This document shows positions 8,555 through 17,463 of a DNA stretch of 36,128 nucleotides, piece by piece. The notes below the pieces were generated by a model. That model saw only the letters and a list, made by a program, of their open reading frames with translations, searched no databases and was not told where the DNA came from. Made by a program: the position numbers and the translations under genes. Position 1 is the stretch's first letter. Every line of letters starts with the position of its first letter. The stretch is from a virus. The stretch spans positions 1-36,128 of IMG/VR virus record IMGVR_UViG_3300032053_018313, one strand, 5' to 3'.

Positions 8555-8644
8555 ATGCCATGTGGGGGTAAGGGCGGTAAACGGGGCGGACGGGGTGGAC
8601 GGGGTGGACGGGGTGGACGTAGAGGCGGAAGGAAAGGGAAATGA
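8555..8644 (+). CDS. 29-residue Arg-Gly-Gly microprotein
   Basis: A tiny gene between tail tube and tail chaperone. It encodes MPCGGKGGKRGG, then a run of RGG triplets, ending RRGGRKGK. It has only Arg, Lys and Gly after the third residue and carries one Cys. The start is well supported by AAGGAGG at 8542-8548, six bases before the ATG. Its stop overlaps the next start as ATGA, so the two genes should be translationally coupled. Three exact 9-base units (GGACGGGGT, 8588-8614) encode the RGG core. RGG boxes bind RNA or other nucleic acid in known proteins. The role here is unknown, and it might also act mainly to couple translation. Confidence 0.65.
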   Translation: MPCGGKGGKRGGRGGRGGRGGRRGGRKGK

Positions 8645-9087
8645 AGATCGACGGGTTGGCGGTCATCGACCGCGTGAAGGTTCCCTTGAACCAGTTCTTC
8701 GGCGGGTCCGACGTGTGGGCGGAGGTGCGGAAGTATCATCCCTTCGCGGCCGCGCAGATCCGGGAAGAGTCGATGAAGGGCATGAAGTTCGAATCCTTCG
8801 TTACATCGTCCGACGAGGCTCAGGCTGGGAAGAAGACCGCGAAGATTTCTGCGATCCCGCTGGCCGAGGGTATGGCGGAACGAGAAATGAAGGTACGCAA
8901 TCTGAAACTCGAACATGGCGTCACCAAGCACAATATGACGAGCGACGGCGCCGCGTGCGTTTGGGACAAGCCGCTGTGGGATTCCTTGGACAACGCCAAC
9001 CCGTCCATCCTGCAGTACATAGTCGGGAAAGTTGACGAGCAGAATGAGGTGGCTTCCGAGGACGGTGACGAGGCGGACCCTACCTAA
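8641..9087 (+). CDS. Tail assembly chaperone (G-like)
   Basis: 148 residues in the slot between tail tube and tape measure where siphoviruses encode the G/GT chaperones that wrap the tape measure protein. It is alpha/beta with an acidic C-terminus (NEVASEDGDEADPT). Its ATG lies inside the ATGA overlap with the RGG microprotein. A second open frame, one base back (-1), overlaps its last 19 bases and continues to 9440, as expected for a programmed frameshift pair. Confidence 0.6.
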   Translation: MKIDGLAVIDRVKVPLNQFFGGSDVWAEVRKYHPFAAAQIREESMKGMKFESFVTSSDEAQAGKKTAKISAIPLAEGMAEREMKVRNLKLEHGVTKHNMTSDGAACVWDKPLWDSLDNANPSILQYIVGKVDEQNEVASEDGDEADPT

Positions 9088-9440
9088 CGCCCGACGAGGC
9101 GAAGGAGATACGATGCGCGGTCGATTCGTGCTTTGCGAAAGGGAAACCGCTGTACCGTGTCGGATCGCCGACATGGATAGGGCGCGCGAAATGGACTTGG
9201 TACATCGGGCTATTCCGCCGGCTCGCGCAAGGCGAGTCAATGTCCTTCGCGATGACTCCCGTCGAATACCTGGAATGCTGGGAAACACAACCTCGACTCA
9301 TGGCGATTCTGGAAATCATCCAGGGTCGATTTGTAGCGAAGATAGCCGAGAGACAGGAAGCATCACTCGAAGAGGCGAAGCGTAGCAGCCATGGGAAGCT
9401 CAACCGATACCAGGGTCGTCCAGGTCAAACTACGAGATGA
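9069..9440 (+). CDS. Downstream tail chaperone frame (T-like, -1 frameshift)
   Basis: An open frame of 123 codons in the -1 frame relative to the chaperone gene, with no ATG before 9240. Read from 9078 it gives PYLTPDEAKEIRC and, later, PTWIGRAKWTWYIGLFRRLA and TPVEYLECWETQPRLMAILE. These look like genuine protein, with helical, aromatic and charged segments, and the stretch has more G/C at third positions than the competing frame. A -1 shift between 9069 and 9087 would fuse it to the G-like protein. The zero-frame codons there (GCG GAC CCT ACC TAA) hold no canonical slippery heptamer. Internal initiation at ATG 9240, with AAGG at 9229-9232, is an alternative. It overlaps the tape measure start by 50 bases. 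Confidence 0.5.
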   Translation, partial: RGGPYLTPDEAKEIRCAVDSCFAKGKPLYRVGSPTWIGRAKWTWYIGLFRRLAQGESMSFAMTPVEYLECWETQPRLMAILEIIQGRFVAKIAERQEASLEEAKRSSHGKLNRYQGRPGQTTR

Positions 9441-11616
9441 GGTTTCGTCCGGTCTGAAGACCATGAACCGGTCACTCAAAGAGGTGCAGACTGGTTTGTC
9501 AAGTACCGTGAAAGGCATGATCGGACTGGGCGTTTCGATAAGTGCAGGTCAAGTGATCGTGCAAGGACTCCAGAAAGTTTGGCAGACTCTGAAGCAAGTC
9601 ATCAAGGAATCGGTACAGGAATACTTCAAATCGGAACAGGAACTCTCCAAGATGAATTCGGTACTCAGGGCAACGGGAGGGGCCTTGGGTTATACCACGG
9701 CAGAACTTCAGAAGATGGCGGCGCAGATGATGCGCGGTACCATCTTTGATGATGAACAGATCATGGCGGCGCAGACTTTTGCGCTCACGATGGAAGGTAT
9801 TTCGAAGGAAACCTTTCCGAGGATGATGCAAGTCGCCGCCGATCTCGCGACGGTCATGGGGACGGACCTCGAAAGTGCGGTCAGTCAGCTTGGGATTGCT
9901 ATGCAAGATCCCGAGAACGGACTGACTAGGCTACGTCGCGCCGGAATTGTTTTCTCCGAATCACAGAAAACGCTCATCAAGAGTCTTGTGGATACCGGAC
10001 AAGCGGCTGCGGCACAGAACATCATCTTGACCGAATTGGAATCGCGCGTCGGAGGCGCTGCTGCTGCGATGGGGACGACCGTGTTCGGGTCGGTGGAGAA
10101 ACTGAAAAATGAACTGAACAACATGAAGGAATCCCTCGGGCAACTGATCGCGCTTGGGATGAAACCGTTTCTTGACTATCTCATCGACATCCGTGACCGT
10201 ACCGCAGAGACAGCTGAAGCTATTGCGACTCTGAATGAAAAGTTGAAGTTCGGTGGTCTCACTCTTCCTAAATACTTGCTTGATGAAGCACTCCCCAAAG
10301 ACCTTGCGCAACGAGTCAAGACACTCATGGAAGCATCGGATGCATCATACATCATCGCAATGAATGCGACGCAGATGCAGAACTACAGGGCAGAGGTTGT
10401 GGCACTCATTGCGGCCCTGGAAAAGCTAGGGTTGACGGGCAGTGCGGCTTACAAATGGCTGTTTCCACAGGCACCGGCAAGGACTAGTGGTGGTGGCGCG
10501 GGCATGCTCCCGGATACCGCCGAACGATACCAATACACCCCTTGGCAAGGCGGCCTCGTCCCCATGACCGGCGCAGAACTGCAAACATACCTGTTCGAGG
10601 GTATCAGTGACGGTCTGGCAACGTGGTGGGACCCTACACCCGATGTCGAGCAAATGCTCGGACGGTGGGCGGCCATCGACTACACCACGAAGAAGGCATT
10701 GGAAGCCGAGCAGCGAACCGCCGAGTACAACAAGGTCATGGCGCAGATCGAGAACGACCGCTTCCTGAAGGAGCAACAGGCAAGGACCACCGGACAACTT
10801 GCGGCTGTCTCGACCCTCACCGGGGGCGGTGGACTTGAAGGAATGGTAGGAGATGTTTTGTCCCAGGCCGCCAATACCTTGATCTCCCAGGGGGCATTGC
10901 AAATGGGTGCGAGCCTGGGAGAACAAATAACCCTGTTCTTCGAGCAGGTCTCGTCTGGTCTTGATGCCCTAGTTTTGTCGTTAGGGAAAACATGGTGGAT
11001 CATCCTTATCATCATCGCGGCGGTCGAGATTCTGAAAGGGATAATGGAGATTCTCGGCCCCGCAAACAACGCGGTCCTGAAGCCTGTCTTCGATGGCCTC
11101 AAAGCAATAGGCAACGCGTTGGGCACATTGCTACTGCCAATTCTCGAAGCGCTCGGGCCAGTAACAACCGCGCTCGTGCAAGGGGGTCTGAACGTTCTTC
11201 TGCCATTGCTCACAGCGTTGATCCCTGTGTTCAGGGTTCTCGGATTCGTGATCGCGTTGACTCTGGTTCCGCTGCAGGTATTGGCCTGGACGTGCGTGGA
11301 AATTGTGAACAGGGTCATCGATCTCGTGAATGACTTCATCCGCTTTTTCAATCCCAACGCGGTAGGTCTTCCGAGACTTCCTTCGGTGACAGTTACACTA
11401 CCGACGTGGCCGACCTTCCACGAAGGGGGCACGGCGACCAGCGACATGCTGGCCATCCTCCGCAAAGATGAAGAGGTGCTGAGTCCGACTGCGTCGCGCA
11501 ATTATAGGGACGGCGTAGGTGGCGGGATCACGATCAACGCGCCGAACGCTCGCTACCTGGACGGTCAGACCGCCGCGGATCTCGTGGCGCTTGGCCTCTC
11601 GACGATGAGGCGATAG
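9391..11616 (+). CDS. Tape measure protein
   Basis: 741 residues, the longest tail gene before the hub. It sets tail length and spans the tube. The N-terminal 300 residues are helical and coiled-coil-like (LRDEVSSGLKTMNRSLKEVQ; FALTMEGISKETFPRMMQVA), with the tape-measure core pattern LESAVSQLGIAMQDPENGLT. Around residues 528-660 are several hydrophobic segments (WWIILIIIAAVEILKGIMEI and others) that could cross the host membrane during ejection. By the usual rule of about 0.15 nm per residue the tail would be roughly 110 nm. Base composition is less G+C-rich than that of its neighbours. Confidence 0.9.
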   Translation: MGSSTDTRVVQVKLRDEVSSGLKTMNRSLKEVQTGLSSTVKGMIGLGVSISAGQVIVQGLQKVWQTLKQVIKESVQEYFKSEQELSKMNSVLRATGGALGYTTAELQKMAAQMMRGTIFDDEQIMAAQTFALTMEGISKETFPRMMQVAADLATVMGTDLESAVSQLGIAMQDPENGLTRLRRAGIVFSESQKTLIKSLVDTGQAAAAQNIILTELESRVGGAAAAMGTTVFGSVEKLKNELNNMKESLGQLIALGMKPFLDYLIDIRDRTAETAEAIATLNEKLKFGGLTLPKYLLDEALPKDLAQRVKTLMEASDASYIIAMNATQMQNYRAEVVALIAALEKLGLTGSAAYKWLFPQAPARTSGGGAGMLPDTAERYQYTPWQGGLVPMTGAELQTYLFEGISDGLATWWDPTPDVEQMLGRWAAIDYTTKKALEAEQRTAEYNKVMAQIENDRFLKEQQARTTGQLAAVSTLTGGGGLEGMVGDVLSQAANTLISQGALQMGASLGEQITLFFEQVSSGLDALVLSLGKTWWIILIIIAAVEILKGIMEILGPANNAVLKPVFDGLKAIGNALGTLLLPILEALGPVTTALVQGGLNVLLPLLTALIPVFRVLGFVIALTLVPLQVLAWTCVEIVNRVIDLVNDFIRFFNPNAVGLPRLPSVTVTLPTWPTFHEGGTATSDMLAILRKDEEVLSPTASRNYRDGVGGGITINAPNARYLDGQTAADLVALGLSTMRR

Positions 11617-14600
11617 ATGGCACGCAACCTTGCCGTCAGTGCTGCGTTCATCGACGAATGCGAAAATCCGGGGTGGTTCGATGCCAACGGAAACTCCACG
11701 AAGGTACTGCAAATCTTCTGCAAGTTCGACGGCACGAACTGGACGGAGCTCACGGACTACGTCGAGTCGATCACGATCAACGGCTCCATCGGCAACATGA
11801 GCGGCTCGCCGGCGCCAGGGACGTGCAGCGTTGTGTTCCAGAACAAAGACCGGCGCTTCTCTGACCTGTACCCCTCGAGCCCGTACTACGGGAATCTGGA
11901 ACCGAACAAGGCGATCAAGATCGAATTGACGATTACGAGCGAGACCGCGACGATCTTCACCGGCAAGGTGGATGAAGCGGGATGGACCGAGGATCGCCAT
12001 GGCGGTGACGGCTCAGCACGGATCAACTGCATGGATTCCGCAGGCCGTCTGGAGACGAAACTTTTCGACAAGGACTACGTATACGTCGACAAGAAGTTGG
12101 CGGCGACGTCTGCGGTGGACAGCGTACTGAAAACCGTGCTGACGGTGCACGGTGGCGTCGCGACATCGGATGTTGTGGTCAACGGACTCGTGGATGTGAC
12201 CGTGCCATACGCCCAGTTCCGATCCGGCCAATCCGTGTGGAGTGCGGTGCAGAGCATTGCCAAGTCATCTCTGGCGAGTTACTGCGGGTTCGGCGCGGAC
12301 GGGAAGTTCTACTTCGATTCGCGACTCGTGACCGGATGGTCGGAGCCCAGTAGTGAGTATTCGATCAGCGAGACCGATCTCGGCATGGATCTCGACAAAT
12401 CCGTCGAGCCACTCATGGGTAATCACGTCAAGGTGCGTGGTAGCAATCTCCTTCTGAACTCATCGGAGGCGATAATCCTGTGGTCCCTGCGGAATGTGAA
12501 GCAGGTTGGCAAGAATGCGCTGTACCCGACGTACTGCTGGGAGACGGTCGCTGACGGGGCATACTTCCTATGCAATCCCGCTGCATCTCCGCCGGTCGAA
12601 TACTTCGCTCGTTACGAAGTGAGGGGCGGAGAAGTCATCTATACGCAGAACCTCGCGATCACGCAGAAGACTTTTCAGGGGGCGGCGGCGACGCTCACGA
12701 CATCCAGTAGCGAGCTCGCGTGGTCTCCGACTCAGGGGTTGTTGGTTTTGAAGAACAACACTGGCAACGTGCTAGAGGTGATGAACATCGAGATCGCCGG
12801 GCAGGCGGTAGTGCGGAAGACGCTTGCGAATCGGTATACGGATGCCCAGGGGCGGTACCACGAAGAGTTCTTCAATCCCCTGCGGGCATTCGGGTATACG
12901 GATGACGACCTGCGGTGGGGCCGCGTGGCGATTGCAGAGAACGCGAGTAGCGAGGCGGCGTACGGCGAGAAGTGGCTCACAATCTCGGACGATCTGATCG
13001 TCGAGGATGTGCAGACGGCGATGATCGCGGACTTCTGGCTGAAGTCCGGCAAGGATCCTCGGCACCGGTTCCAGCTTTCCGGTTTGCCGTTCCTGGCATT
13101 CCTACAACCGGCATCGGTGGCGACGCTGGGAGTCACAAGCCTGGGGTTCACGGCCGGTTGCGAGGTGGTGGGGTATTCGCACTCCATCAAGCAGGGCGAG
13201 GCAAGCACGTCGCTGCAATTGGTAGAGAAAGCAATCTGGACCCAGACGAGTGAGTCGGTGGCTTCCGTGCGCAGGATAGTAGCTGGCGCAGTTACCAGCT
13301 CGGGCGACTTCGGCTCGACACTTCCCGGGAGTGGCGTCGATGTCACCGTGGCGGCGAGCGATCACGAGGAGACGACGGACTACCGATGTTCTGGTACGGC
13401 GGATCAGCAACTCATCCAGAAACTTGCCAATGATCTCGCGACGGCATACGGTGGCGGGACGATTCGGTTGACCGAGGGTCACTTCAACTTCTCGTCATCG
13501 CTGACACTTGTTCCGGGCGTCTGGCTGGAAGGCCGCGGCTCGGCGACCGTGATCAAGAAGAACTGCAACGACTACGCGATTGCGGCGATAGGGACGGCGG
13601 GCGCGCATCTGACGAACGTGGGCATCCGCGACATGACGATCACGCGGGACGCGGCGGATACGAATCCGGTTCAGCTTTTCTATATCGCCTATGCGTCTGG
13701 AATAACCATTGCGAATACCTCGTTTGTTGATGCATTCGATGGTTCCTTACAGATCAACGCACCCGTGGATGATTTCTGTATTGATGGATGTATCTTTGAC
13801 ATCGGAGGCGTCGCGTACGGCGGCGTTGATGGACGAGGTCTCATAACAAACAATTCATTCATCGACGCCTACTTGATCATTAACCAATCCGGCATTCAGC
13901 ACATCGTTGTCACAAACAATGTGTTCCGCAACACTGGTCTTTACGATGAGACATACTACTATGCCTACATCAACATCGTTAGCGCCAATGGCATTATGAT
14001 CTCAAACAATTCCCTTGACGATTGTGCCAGGATGGGCAACTCGGCGCTGAGACACGCGATTCTACTTGGGGCATCGGCGGCGAATTCCATTGTCCGTGGG
14101 AATACCTGCTGCAACAATGGCCAATTGATCGACCGCGGCAACTGCGAGAGCGCGACGCCTCCGAACATCACCGGCCAAGCCTCCAGCGTCACGGTCGGCT
14201 GCACCTTCGTCCGGTCCAGTAGCGAGTTCTACAACGGGTCCTACTCCTACCTCTTCACGAAGACCGCGGCCGTGGGTTCATCGTCCGAGTTCTATTTCCA
14301 CGACGCGCTGTCGACGGCGGACGTTCTCGGCCTCTGCGTCGGCACCACGTATACCCTGAGCGCCATGGTGAAGATTCCGTCGAGTAGCGCAATCGCCACA
14401 GGCGAGGTGAGCCTGGGCATCATCTCCTGCCCGAGCAGCGGCGTCTGGGGTACGTCGGACGTGAGCCCGACGCAGAAGGGAGCATGGGAACTACTGACGA
14501 TCGCGCGCGGTCTCACTCCATCGAGCGCGGGGGTCGGAGTCTACGCGAAAGCCGCGGACGCAGCGGGGTCGAGCGAGACGTTCTGCGTCGACGACATCCG

Positions 14601-14706
14601 CCTGCGGCCGGACGGCCAGCACAACGAGCACGGCCAGAACTTCAGCGACGCGGGCACGGGGACGATACAGTCGGGGAACTCGTGGAACACCCCGTTCCCG
14701 GCATAG
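11617..14706 (+). CDS. Tail hub fused to beta-helix and lectin-like domain
   Basis: 1029 residues beginning directly after the tape measure stop. Residues 1 to about 530 look like a distal-tail/hub protein: beta-rich, with KDRRFSDLYP and ETATIFTGKVDEAGWTED resembling tail-associated hub proteins. Residues from about 595 to 840 are a right-handed parallel beta-helix of the pectate-lyase/NosD type, with repeated NNSF, NNVFRN and SNNSLDD turns. Residues from about 842 to 1005 form a jelly-roll, carbohydrate-binding-module-like domain. The end (DAGTGTIQSGNSWNTPFPA) is typical of such spike proteins. It is probably the receptor-binding or polysaccharide-binding tip. Within the beta-helix (about 13680-14110) the DNA becomes clearly richer in A+T. 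Confidence 0.75.
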   Translation: MARNLAVSAAFIDECENPGWFDANGNSTKVLQIFCKFDGTNWTELTDYVESITINGSIGNMSGSPAPGTCSVVFQNKDRRFSDLYPSSPYYGNLEPNKAIKIELTITSETATIFTGKVDEAGWTEDRHGGDGSARINCMDSAGRLETKLFDKDYVYVDKKLAATSAVDSVLKTVLTVHGGVATSDVVVNGLVDVTVPYAQFRSGQSVWSAVQSIAKSSLASYCGFGADGKFYFDSRLVTGWSEPSSEYSISETDLGMDLDKSVEPLMGNHVKVRGSNLLLNSSEAIILWSLRNVKQVGKNALYPTYCWETVADGAYFLCNPAASPPVEYFARYEVRGGEVIYTQNLAITQKTFQGAAATLTTSSSELAWSPTQGLLVLKNNTGNVLEVMNIEIAGQAVVRKTLANRYTDAQGRYHEEFFNPLRAFGYTDDDLRWGRVAIAENASSEAAYGEKWLTISDDLIVEDVQTAMIADFWLKSGKDPRHRFQLSGLPFLAFLQPASVATLGVTSLGFTAGCEVVGYSHSIKQGEASTSLQLVEKAIWTQTSESVASVRRIVAGAVTSSGDFGSTLPGSGVDVTVAASDHEETTDYRCSGTADQQLIQKLANDLATAYGGGTIRLTEGHFNFSSSLTLVPGVWLEGRGSATVIKKNCNDYAIAAIGTAGAHLTNVGIRDMTITRDAADTNPVQLFYIAYASGITIANTSFVDAFDGSLQINAPVDDFCIDGCIFDIGGVAYGGVDGRGLITNNSFIDAYLIINQSGIQHIVVTNNVFRNTGLYDETYYYAYINIVSANGIMISNNSLDDCARMGNSALRHAILLGASAANSIVRGNTCCNNGQLIDRGNCESATPPNITGQASSVTVGCTFVRSSSEFYNGSYSYLFTKTAAVGSSSEFYFHDALSTADVLGLCVGTTYTLSAMVKIPSSSAIATGEVSLGIISCPSSGVWGTSDVSPTQKGAWELLTIARGLTPSSAGVGVYAKAADAAGSSETFCVDDIRLRPDGQHNEHGQNFSDAGTGTIQSGNSWNTPFPA

Positions 14707-14715
14707 GAGGAGATG

Positions 14716-15087
14716 ATGGCATACGCACCGGGGCCGGACATGGGAACGCCAAAACTACTGAACACCGAGAATACCACAACTCGCATCAACCAGAATCCAA
14801 CCGTAGCTGGGACGTGGTATACGGCCACGTTCTCTGAGGTGGCCACCGGGACGAAGGCCGTCGTGGTGGTGGTCCTCATGGATCTCGCGGCGCAAGAGGT
14901 TTACTGGAAATTGCCAGGGTCCAGTTGGACAGCGGCGCGGCAACACGCGATCGGTGCGAATCCGGCGACTGGGACGATGATGGTACAGGCGCTTGTTGGT
15001 CTGGACGCTAACAAGCAGGTGGAGTTCAGTTCCAGCGCGAACAATGCCCGAATCATCGTGTGGGCGGCGCAGTTCCAGCATCTGTGA
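14716..15087 (+). CDS. Small beta-rich tail-tip or decoration protein
   Basis: 123 residues, made mostly of short beta strands (AGTWYTATFSEV, TKAVVVVVLMD, NARIIVWAAQF). It follows the hub/spike gene, so a tail-tip or accessory fibre part is likely. No family is recognised. Of the two adjacent ATGs (14713, 14716) the second is better spaced from AGGAGG at 14705-14710. Confidence 0.6.
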   Translation: MAYAPGPDMGTPKLLNTENTTTRINQNPTVAGTWYTATFSEVATGTKAVVVVVLMDLAAQEVYWKLPGSSWTAARQHAIGANPATGTMMVQALVGLDANKQVEFSSSANNARIIVWAAQFQHL

Positions 15088-15098
15088 AGGGAAACAAC

Positions 15099-15410
15099 AT
15101 GAGTGACCACATCTGCGACAAGGCGCTGACAATCGAGCAGCACGGCAAGGACATCGCGAACCTCTTCGAAGGACGGAACGCGCTAACCGGGAGGATGACG
15201 CAAATGGAAACGACGCTGTACGGAGCTGAGCGCAACGGCGCTGCTGGTTTCCTCAAAGAAATGCGCGTGGTCACCGATGTGATGGCAGGCCAGGTCAAGA
15301 CTCTCGTCGACAAGAAAGCGGGTCTACGGTCCATGATGCTGGCCGCTATCCCTTCGCTCATCGTGGGGGCCGTAACCATCGCCACAGTGTTGCTCACGAG
15401 GAAGCCGTGA
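15099..15410 (+). CDS. XhlA-like membrane-associated lysis protein
   Basis: 103 residues: a helical, charged N-terminal part (ALTIEQHGKDIANLFEGRNA, then a coiled-coil stretch) and one C-terminal membrane segment (MMLAAIPSLIVGAVTIATVL) followed by a short basic end. This layout is that of haemolysin XhlA proteins, which help holins in lysis. It overlaps the amidase start by four bases (GTGA), which supports a lysis role. The ATG at 15099 has GAAGGGAA upstream. The in-frame start at 15060 lies inside the previous gene. Confidence 0.6.
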   Translation: MSDHICDKALTIEQHGKDIANLFEGRNALTGRMTQMETTLYGAERNGAAGFLKEMRVVTDVMAGQVKTLVDKKAGLRSMMLAAIPSLIVGAVTIATVLLTRKP

Positions 15411-15946
15411 TCCGCGAAGCGTTGCTCACGCCGAACGACTTCTCGCGCCCGGGCCTGCTCATACGCCGCGTGGACTTCATCGTCCTGCACTGGGTAGGCA
15501 ACCCGATGACGAGCGCGGAGGCGAACCGCCGCTACTTCGAGAGCCTGAAGGACGGATCGCGGAAAGCCAGCGCGCACTACATCATCGACCGGACGGAGAT
15601 CGTGCGGTGCGTGCCGGAGAACGAAGTGGCGTACCACGTCGGCCAGCCGGCGGGCTCTCCCTACACGCCGTGGGCCGCGGAGGAGTGGAAAGGCGAACAC
15701 CCGAACTGGTACTGCCTGGGAATCGAGCACTGCCACCCTGACTGGACGGGGGTTTTCGAGCCGGAGGTACTTCGGCAGTCGCATCTTCTATGCGCCGGCC
15801 TGTGCTGGCAGTACCATCGTGACCCGATGGAGGACATCATCCGGCATTTCGACGTGACAGGGAAAGCCTGTCCATCATGGATGGTTTCGGTACCGACGGA
15901 GCTGGATCACTTCCGTCGGTCGGTGAAGGCGATACTGGAGGTATGA
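15407..15946 (+). CDS. Endolysin, N-acetylmuramoyl-L-alanine amidase (Amidase_2)
   Basis: 179 residues, a single T7-lysozyme/PGRP-type domain that cuts the bond between MurNAc and the stem peptide. The three zinc ligands are visible: H28 (VLHWVG), H147 (IIRHFDV) and C155 (TGKACP). The catalytic Lys before the Cys (K153) and the Tyr of HYIID (Y58) are also present. Length is normal and there is no signal peptide or separate cell-wall-binding domain, so a membrane pore would be needed for release. The GTG start overlaps the XhlA-like stop. Confidence 0.92.
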   Translation: MIREALLTPNDFSRPGLLIRRVDFIVLHWVGNPMTSAEANRRYFESLKDGSRKASAHYIIDRTEIVRCVPENEVAYHVGQPAGSPYTPWAAEEWKGEHPNWYCLGIEHCHPDWTGVFEPEVLRQSHLLCAGLCWQYHRDPMEDIIRHFDVTGKACPSWMVSVPTELDHFRRSVKAILEV

Positions 15947-15947
15947 C

Positions 15948-16754
15948 ATGGCGCTTGATTCCATGAGCAAGCTGGTGAGCGCGACCTACGGCGGCATCTT
16001 CCTGCCCCTCTACAAGCCGTCGATCGCGAACACCGGGGCGGGGCAGATGACGGCGCTCTGGCTGGCAGCGGGATTGCCGGCGGCGGGAGTCGCTGCGACA
16101 TCCTTTGTCGTACCCACCGATGATCTGACTGGTTCCTGGCCGATTCCGACATCTGGAGCGCTCGACTTCTACCTCATCAACGCCATGATTGCAGGGGTCA
16201 CGATCAACTCGTGGATCATCTACGATAGGATCGGGCAGATGGGCGGACTCCTGCACAACAACGTGGCCGTGCAGACTGCAGGAGTGACGATCAGTTCTCA
16301 GGCCGCGGCTGGACGATGCGCGGCGGATGGAAGCGATGTCGAGTGGTTCACGGAAATCTACACCGACCTCGGCATCACAAGCGCAACGGTGACGGTGAAC
16401 GTCGTCAATGGACTCGGGACCGCGACCAGCGTCACCCTGGCGATAGGCGGGGCGTCGCCGTTGAACCGGGCGAGCAGGATACAACAGATCCTGCCCGGGG
16501 CATCGGCGAGCATTGCCCAGGTGACGAGCGTTCAACTGAGTGCTTCATCGGCAACGGCCGGCAACTTCGGGATCACGGCGCGCAAGCGGCTCGCGCAACT
16601 CCCGCAGATGATCGCGAACATCTCGGCGCCGGGGGACTTCGCAAGCATGGGATCGGCATGGATCGCCGACGCGGCCTGCCTCGAAATCGTCTGCATCAAC
16701 AGTACGACATCGACCGGGATCGTCCAAGGCGGGCTCAAGGTAGGGTCGGCATGA
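15948..16754 (+). CDS. Unrecognised probable virion protein
   Basis: 268 residues, rich in Ala, Gly, Ser and Thr, without signal peptide or clear motif. The N-terminal LWLAAGLPAAGVAAT and later ALDFYLINAMIAGVTINSWI and VEWFTEIYTDLGITSATVTV segments read as alternating hydrophobic strands. Composition is like surface or fibre proteins. It begins a run of four such genes placed after the endolysin. The ATG has GGAGG at 15937-15941. Function unknown. Confidence 0.6.
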   Translation: MALDSMSKLVSATYGGIFLPLYKPSIANTGAGQMTALWLAAGLPAAGVAATSFVVPTDDLTGSWPIPTSGALDFYLINAMIAGVTINSWIIYDRIGQMGGLLHNNVAVQTAGVTISSQAAAGRCAADGSDVEWFTEIYTDLGITSATVTVNVVNGLGTATSVTLAIGGASPLNRASRIQQILPGASASIAQVTSVQLSASSATAGNFGITARKRLAQLPQMIANISAPGDFASMGSAWIADAACLEIVCINSTTSTGIVQGGLKVGSA

Positions 16755-17461
16755 GAGTCCAAAACATCCTCCAGTATGATCCCTGTTGGATGTCCCCCTT
16801 GCTGAACGCGGCGCAATGGGGGAAAGACATCGGGATCACGGAGCTTCTGTTCGGGGTGCCGCAATCCAGTGTCGCAACGGATGGGGCGATCTGGACGGAC
16901 TCGGGCACCGCATCTCTGCCGATCGCGGCGGTGGGAGTCGATGGATCGGTATACGAGGACCTCGGCTCGGTCGGGATCATCTACGCCATGGCGGGAACGG
17001 ATGGCGCAGTAACGAGCGATATGGCTTCGGTCATCAAGGCATCGGTAGCGGCGGCTATCGATGCCCTCGTGGGTTCCGAAACCGGTTCATCTGTCGCGGT
17101 CCGAATGGTGACTGCCGCGGACGGATCGCAGTACGTCGAAATCGTGGCAGCGGGACGCTACCTCGCGTCAATCGCGCAGGATGGTCTCGTGGTGGCAGAT
17201 GCGGGCACCGCGGTGGCCAGCATGGCGATGGCCGTAGCCGAGGCGATCCTTGGGCTCGATCGCGGCTTCGATGTCAGTCAGGTGCCGGCGGCGATGATGA
17301 CGATCGACTTCGGCGGGAAGCGCGCCTTGGTGTCAGTGAGCGCGAAATGGGTGACGGTCGAGATGGATGGAGCGTCGGCATCGGTGAGCCTCGACGGGAA
17401 GGCGCCCGGTGTTGACGTGGCAGGAAAGCGCCCGGCAGTGGCGATAGGGAAGGGAGTGTGA
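16751..17461 (+). CDS. Ala/Val/Gly-rich repetitive beta protein, possible fibre
   Basis: 236 residues beginning at ATG 16751, which overlaps the previous stop (ATGA). Longer in-frame starts lie wholly inside the previous gene. The sequence shows recurrent units of about 20 residues around a Gly-Ala/Ser core (VATDGAIWTDSG, AVGVDGSVYEDLG, AGTDGAVTSDMA). These suggest a repeated beta structure such as a fibre shaft. The end is basic (KRPAVAIGKGV). Function is inferred from composition and position only. Confidence 0.55.
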   Translation: MRVQNILQYDPCWMSPLLNAAQWGKDIGITELLFGVPQSSVATDGAIWTDSGTASLPIAAVGVDGSVYEDLGSVGIIYAMAGTDGAVTSDMASVIKASVAAAIDALVGSETGSSVAVRMVTAADGSQYVEIVAAGRYLASIAQDGLVVADAGTAVASMAMAVAEAILGLDRGFDVSQVPAAMMTIDFGGKRALVSVSAKWVTVEMDGASASVSLDGKAPGVDVAGKRPAVAIGKGV

Positions 17462-17463
17462 AC

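Noticed and set aside
8562-9035. Open frame across the RGG gene and chaperone
   Set aside because: It is an out-of-frame reading of the 9-base repeats and the chaperone gene, without its own SD.
9113-9385. 90-codon frame beginning at ATG 9113 with strong SD
   Set aside because: The product is Arg-rich and shadow-like, and the competing T-like frame looks more like protein. The SD is noted but the gene is not called.
16316-16750. Upstream extension of the gene at 16751
   Set aside because: It lies wholly inside the previous gene and is Arg/His-rich; the ATGA-coupled ATG at 16751 fits.
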